Source of the DNA: Candidatus Woesearchaeota archaeon
GTDB taxonomy: Archaea > Nanobdellota > Nanobdellia > Woesearchaeales > ARS49
Direction: 5' to 3'
Length of the DNA stretch: 6,610 nt
Assembly (NCBI GenBank): GCA_016203345.1
Contig: JACQMZ010000091.1
Location: 1 to 6,610 of the forward strand
A model generated the notes under the pieces. It was given only the letters and a program-made list of their open reading frames with translations, was not told the DNA's origin and searched no databases. Positions 4,223 to 6,610 of this stretch are shown piece after piece. A program made the translations under genes and the position numbers. The number at the start of each line of letters is the position of its first letter. Position 1 is the stretch's first letter.

Positions 4223-6169
4223 ATGGTGAAAGTTACGCTTCCAGATGGTTCAGTTAAGGACTTCAAGGCAGGCGTTTCTCCGAAAGAGATTGCAGAATCT
4301 ATTGGCAAGCGGCTTGCATCTGATGCGCTTGCTGCCAAGGTTGATGGCAGGCTTGTTGATTTGTTTTTTCCGATAACTAAGGATGCGAAGTTTGAGGTGT
4401 TGACGTGGTCGCATCCTGATGGGAAGAAGGTGTTCTGGCATTCTGCTGCGCATGTGCTGGCGCACGCGATCAAGAACTTGTATCCGAAGGCAAAGAACAC
4501 TATTGGTCCGGCGACTGAAGATGGGTTTTTTTACGATTTTGACGATCTGCCAATCAAGGAAGATGATTTTCCGAAGATTGAGGAAGAGATGATGAGGATT
4601 GCCAAAAGTGGCTTGCAGACTAAGCGGTTTGTTTGGACTCTTGGCGACGTGAAGAAGAATTTGGGAAAGAACCCATACAAGGTAGAGCTTGCGGCAGATT
4701 TTGCAAAGCAAGGGTGGGAGTTGACTGCTTACAGTCAGGGTGATGATTTTGTTGATTTGTGCGAGGGACCACATGTGCCCTCAACAGCCAGCATTAAAGC
4801 GGTAAAGCTGACAAAACTCGCTGGCGCGTACTGGAGGGGAGACCAGAAAAACAAGCAGCTGACAAGGATTTACGGCGTTGCGTTTCCGTCAGACAAGGAG
4901 TTGAAGGAATACGTCGCGTTGCATAAGGAAATGGAAAAACGGGATCACCGGAAGATCGGCCGTGAGATGGACTTGTTCACGTTTTCCGATCTTGTGGGAA
5001 GCGGCCTGCCATTGTTCACTCCCAAAGGTACGATTATTCGAGATGAGCTGGCTGGCTTGTCAGAGTCTCTTCAGAAGGAGCATGGCTTTCAAAGGGTATG
5101 GATTCCGCACATTGCCAAGACTGATTTGTACAAAAAGTCTGGCCATTGGGACAAGTTTGGCAAGGAATTGTTCCTTGTGCAAAGTCAGGAAACGAGCGAT
5201 CAGTTTGTTATGAAGCCGATGAACTGTCCTCATCATGCGCAGATTTACGCGTCGCGCGCGAGGAGTTACCGTGACTTGCCATTGAGGTATTTTGAAACGA
5301 CAACCATTTATCGTGATGAGAAGAGCGGCGAGTTGACTGGCTTGTCGCGTGTCCGTTCTCCTACGCAGGATGATGCGCATATTTTTTGCCGTGCTGACCA
5401 GATTGAGCAGGAGTTTGAAAACATCATGAACATGATTAAGAAGTTGTATGCTGTGCTGGGTATGTCGTTCAAGTGCCGCTTGTCGTTCCGCGATCCGAAG
5501 ACGCCTGCGAAATATCTTGGGGAATCAAAGCAGTGGGATGATGCAGAAAAGATTCTTGAGCGCGTGGCAAAGAAGCTGAAGCTGGATTACGCTGTGGTAG
5601 AAGGCGAGGCGGCGTTTTACGGCCCAAAAATTGATGTCATGGTGCTCGATGCGCTTGGCAGGCAGTGGCAGTGCGCAACTGAACAGCTTGACTTTGTCCA
5701 GCCAGCCAGGTTTGGTTTGGCGTATGTCGACGCTGACAACAAGGAAAAAACTCCTGTCATGATTCACAAGGCGTTGCTGGGCTCGATTGAACGCTTCATG
5801 TCTGTTTACATCGAGCACACTGCAGGTCATTTCCCGCTCTGGTTGTCGCCTGAACAAGTGCGCGTTCTTACCGTGTCCAACAGGTTTGACGAGTATGCCT
5901 CGCAAGTCAATTCCGCATTGCGCGCAGAAGGAATACGGGTGGAATTTGACACGTCTGCGGAAACGTTGAACAAGAAAATCAGGGAAGCGGAGCTTGCACA
6001 CGTTAACTATATTCTTGTCATTGGCGACAAAGAAGTGCAGTCAAAGACAGTCAATGTGCGCACGCGGGACAATAAGATACTTGGACAAGTAACCGTTGAT
6101 ACGTTTCTTCAGAAATTGAATAAGGAGATTGTGAAAAAAAATAATGCTCACCCTGAAAATCCTGAGTGA
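4223..6169 (+). CDS. thrS: Threonyl-tRNA synthetase, bacterial type, editing-competent
   Basis: A 648-aa cytoplasmic class II synthetase that charges tRNA-Thr, close to the 642 aa of E. coli ThrRS and collinear with it. The TGS domain is at 1-62. The SAD/N2 editing domain has HSAAH (H73, H77) and CEGPH (C180, H184), the residues that clear mischarged serine. The catalytic core starts with DHRKIGREMDLF (241-252). Its zinc ligands are C335 (MNCPHH), H386 (DDAHIF) and H515 (MIHKALLGS). Motif 2 is YRDEKSGEL (363-371), and motif 3 includes LLGSIERF (518-525). The anticodon-binding domain runs from about 540 to 640, with KIREAELAHVNYILVIGDKE (585-604). Most archaea use a ThrRS with a DTD-like editing domain, so this bacterial form points to old lateral replacement. 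One oddity is SRVRSPTQDD (375-384) where RVRGFTQDD is usual. There is no Shine-Dalgarno; the mRNA is predicted leaderless. Confidence 0.97.
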   Translation: MVKVTLPDGSVKDFKAGVSPKEIAESIGKRLASDALAAKVDGRLVDLFFPITKDAKFEVLTWSHPDGKKVFWHSAAHVLAHAIKNLYPKAKNTIGPATEDGFFYDFDDLPIKEDDFPKIEEEMMRIAKSGLQTKRFVWTLGDVKKNLGKNPYKVELAADFAKQGWELTAYSQGDDFVDLCEGPHVPSTASIKAVKLTKLAGAYWRGDQKNKQLTRIYGVAFPSDKELKEYVALHKEMEKRDHRKIGREMDLFTFSDLVGSGLPLFTPKGTIIRDELAGLSESLQKEHGFQRVWIPHIAKTDLYKKSGHWDKFGKELFLVQSQETSDQFVMKPMNCPHHAQIYASRARSYRDLPLRYFETTTIYRDEKSGELTGLSRVRSPTQDDAHIFCRADQIEQEFENIMNMIKKLYAVLGMSFKCRLSFRDPKTPAKYLGESKQWDDAEKILERVAKKLKLDYAVVEGEAAFYGPKIDVMVLDALGRQWQCATEQLDFVQPARFGLAYVDADNKEKTPVMIHKALLGSIERFMSVYIEHTAGHFPLWLSPEQVRVLTVSNRFDEYASQVNSALRAEGIRVEFDTSAETLNKKIREAELAHVNYILVIGDKEVQSKTVNVRTRDNKILGQVTVDTFLQKLNKEIVKKNNAHPENPE

Positions 6170-6233
6170 GCACGCGAGCTTAAAAACGAAACAATCCACC
6201 TTCGGTGAGATGTTGAGTTTTTAGCGAGCGTGC
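6170..6233. terminator. Imperfect bidirectional hairpin between convergent thrS and the small membrane-protein gene
   Basis: GCACGC (6170-6175) pairs with GCGTGC (6228-6233) and TAAAAAC (6181-6187) pairs with GTTTTTA (6217-6223), separated by a small internal loop. A CACC-TTC-GGTG stem (6197-6207) caps the structure. The arms give a T5 run on each strand, fitting a terminator used from both sides. It starts at the first base after the thrS stop. A second, mutually exclusive pairing, GCTCAC (6146-6151) with GTGAGC (6166-6171), spans the stop codon itself. Confidence 0.55.
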
Positions 6234-6267
6234 CAGTTACTTTGTCTCTAGGATCGAACTCGGATTT

Positions 6268-6498
6268 TCAGCTGTGCATCGGACATCCTGCGCACGCTTT
6301 CCTCTTCATACAACATCCCAAGCTGAGTACAAGGAGCGAGCCTGAATACCACAACCATATTTGTGGGTTCATGCCTCCTGCAGTCCATTGAAGCAGAACA
6401 GCATGGATCAGCAGCATTGCTCCTGCGCCAAGGACTGCGCATGACACAACCAGCCATGCGATGTTTGTTGCTCCGCATTCGCATTTCATTTTTGCCAT
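6268..6498 (-). CDS. Small two-helix membrane protein with terminal cysteine pairs, function unknown
   Basis: A 76-aa protein with two hydrophobic segments, about 12-38 and 44-64, joined by a short loop (TAGGMNPQ). The N-terminal tail has C6 and C8 (KCECG). The C-terminal tail has C62, C63 and then C69-x2-C72 (CAGCPMHS). If both termini face the same side, as two helices imply, the cysteine pairs could bind a metal or form disulfides together. The basic KRK (65-67) suggests both tails are cytoplasmic. I associate similar short proteins with a Cys-rich ending with DPANN archaeal genomes, but I cannot name a family. The ATG at 6498 is chosen over an in-frame TTG at 6528 because GAGGTGATC sits just upstream of it. 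Unlike its neighbours, this gene has a leadered promoter. It converges with thrS. Confidence 0.75.
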   Translation of the reverse strand: MAKMKCECGATNIAWLVVSCAVLGAGAMLLIHAVLLQWTAGGMNPQIWLWYSGSLLVLSLGCCMKRKACAGCPMHS

Positions 6499-6500
6499 AA

Positions 6501-6509
6501 GATCACCTC
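6501..6509 (-). promoter_or_regulatory. Strong Shine-Dalgarno site of the small membrane-protein gene
   Basis: The minus strand reads GAGGTGATC, ending two bases before the ATG at 6498. It is complementary to the archaeal 16S rRNA 3' end (GATCACCTCC). It fixes the start codon and is the only clear Shine-Dalgarno in the window. Confidence 0.75.
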
Positions 6510-6540
6510 TCTTCACTCTATTCTTCAACCCATCTTTTAG

Positions 6541-6548
6541 TATATAAA
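6541..6548 (-). promoter_or_regulatory. TATA box of the small membrane-protein gene
   Basis: The minus strand reads TTTATATA, centred about 46 bases from the ATG at 6498. Start-site spacing of 26 bases puts transcription near 6518, giving a leader of about 20 bases that contains the Shine-Dalgarno. This contrasts with the other promoters here. Confidence 0.65.
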
Positions 6549-6610
6549 TGTTGACGCAAACATGGTGTGTCGGCGGAGGATTGCCGTAACAATGAAATAA
6601 GGGGCTCCAG
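6549..6610. other. Right-edge region upstream of the membrane-protein promoter
   Basis: These 62 bases hold no gene that can be supported. A 12-codon plus-strand frame from the ATG at 6562 closes at 6600. A plus-strand frame from a GTG at 6567 stays open to the edge, and the AT-rich element at 6541-6548 could serve a rightward gene too, but the sequence is too short to judge. Confidence 0.3.

Noticed and set aside
4250..4774. 174-codon minus-strand open frame inside thrS
   Set aside because: Antisense shadow of the conserved TGS and editing domains of ThrRS; no promoter or motif.
5525..6001. 158-codon minus-strand open frame inside thrS
   Set aside because: Antisense shadow of the catalytic and anticodon-binding parts of ThrRS; no family resemblance.
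6240..6285. Minus-strand stretch with a GAGTTCGATC sequence resembling a tRNA T-loop
   Set aside because: The flanking T-stem pairs only partly (three of five), no acceptor or anticodon arm can be matched around it, and the upstream part lies in the membrane-protein gene.
6562..6610. Possible start of a rightward gene (ATG at 6562 or GTG at 6567)
   Set aside because: The ATG frame ends after 12 codons and the GTG frame has too little sequence; no Shine-Dalgarno or TATA box dedicated to it.
1..6610. CRISPR array, insertion sequence or integrase attachment site
   Set aside because: No regularly spaced direct repeats, transposase motifs, terminal inverted repeats or tRNA genes were found.

Overview
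The window reads as a compact archaeal chromosome segment. The evidence is an archaeal elongation factor 1-beta preceded by its usual archaeal Zn-ribbon partner, TATA-box promoters about 26-27 nt upstream of start codons, and one GGTGATC Shine-Dalgarno site. The leaderless first genes, a bacterial-type ThrRS and a small Cys-rich two-helix membrane protein are compatible with a DPANN-like lineage (Woesearchaeota or relatives). That last placement is inference; no rRNA or marker tree is available here.

Layout, left to right. (1) 42-1456, minus strand: a tight operon of Zn-ribbon protein (55 aa, 1289-1456), aEF-1B (1012-1287) and a membrane-anchored FKBP-type prolyl isomerase (42-1010). Each junction is TAA, one base, ATG. 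(2) 1524-2366, minus: a short-chain-dehydrogenase-fold sugar-nucleotide enzyme whose sequence follows the plant/viral NRS/ER (UER1) 3,5-epimerase/4-reductase of L-rhamnose synthesis, not generic RmlD. It ends inside a 10-bp hairpin at 1497-1536. (3) 2458-3204, plus: a metallophosphoesterase that follows the RNA lariat debranching enzyme Dbr1 through most of its catalytic domain. It is divergent from the rhamnose gene, with a TATA box for each in the 91-bp gap. (4) 3197-4138, minus: a nucleotidyltransferase-fold protein with a helical N-terminal region. It converges on the Dbr1-like gene and the two overlap by 8 bp. (5) 4223-6169, plus: full-length bacterial-type threonyl-tRNA synthetase with intact editing and zinc residues. 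(6) 6170-6233: an imperfect hairpin that looks like a bidirectional terminator. (7) 6268-6498, minus: a 76-aa two-helix membrane protein with a strong Shine-Dalgarno and a leadered promoter. No stretch over about 110 bp lacks a gene.

Functionally the set is mostly information processing and protein quality control: EF1A nucleotide exchange, a ribosome- or RNA-associated Zn-ribbon, tRNA charging, an extracytoplasmic foldase and RNA phosphodiester chemistry. One cell-surface sugar gene is added. The points most worth following are the Dbr1-like enzyme, which keeps a metal-binding Asp where eukaryotic Dbr1 has Cys, its convergent nucleotidyltransferase neighbour, the NRS/ER-like gene, and the uniform TATA-to-ATG spacing that predicts leaderless mRNAs for five transcription units.
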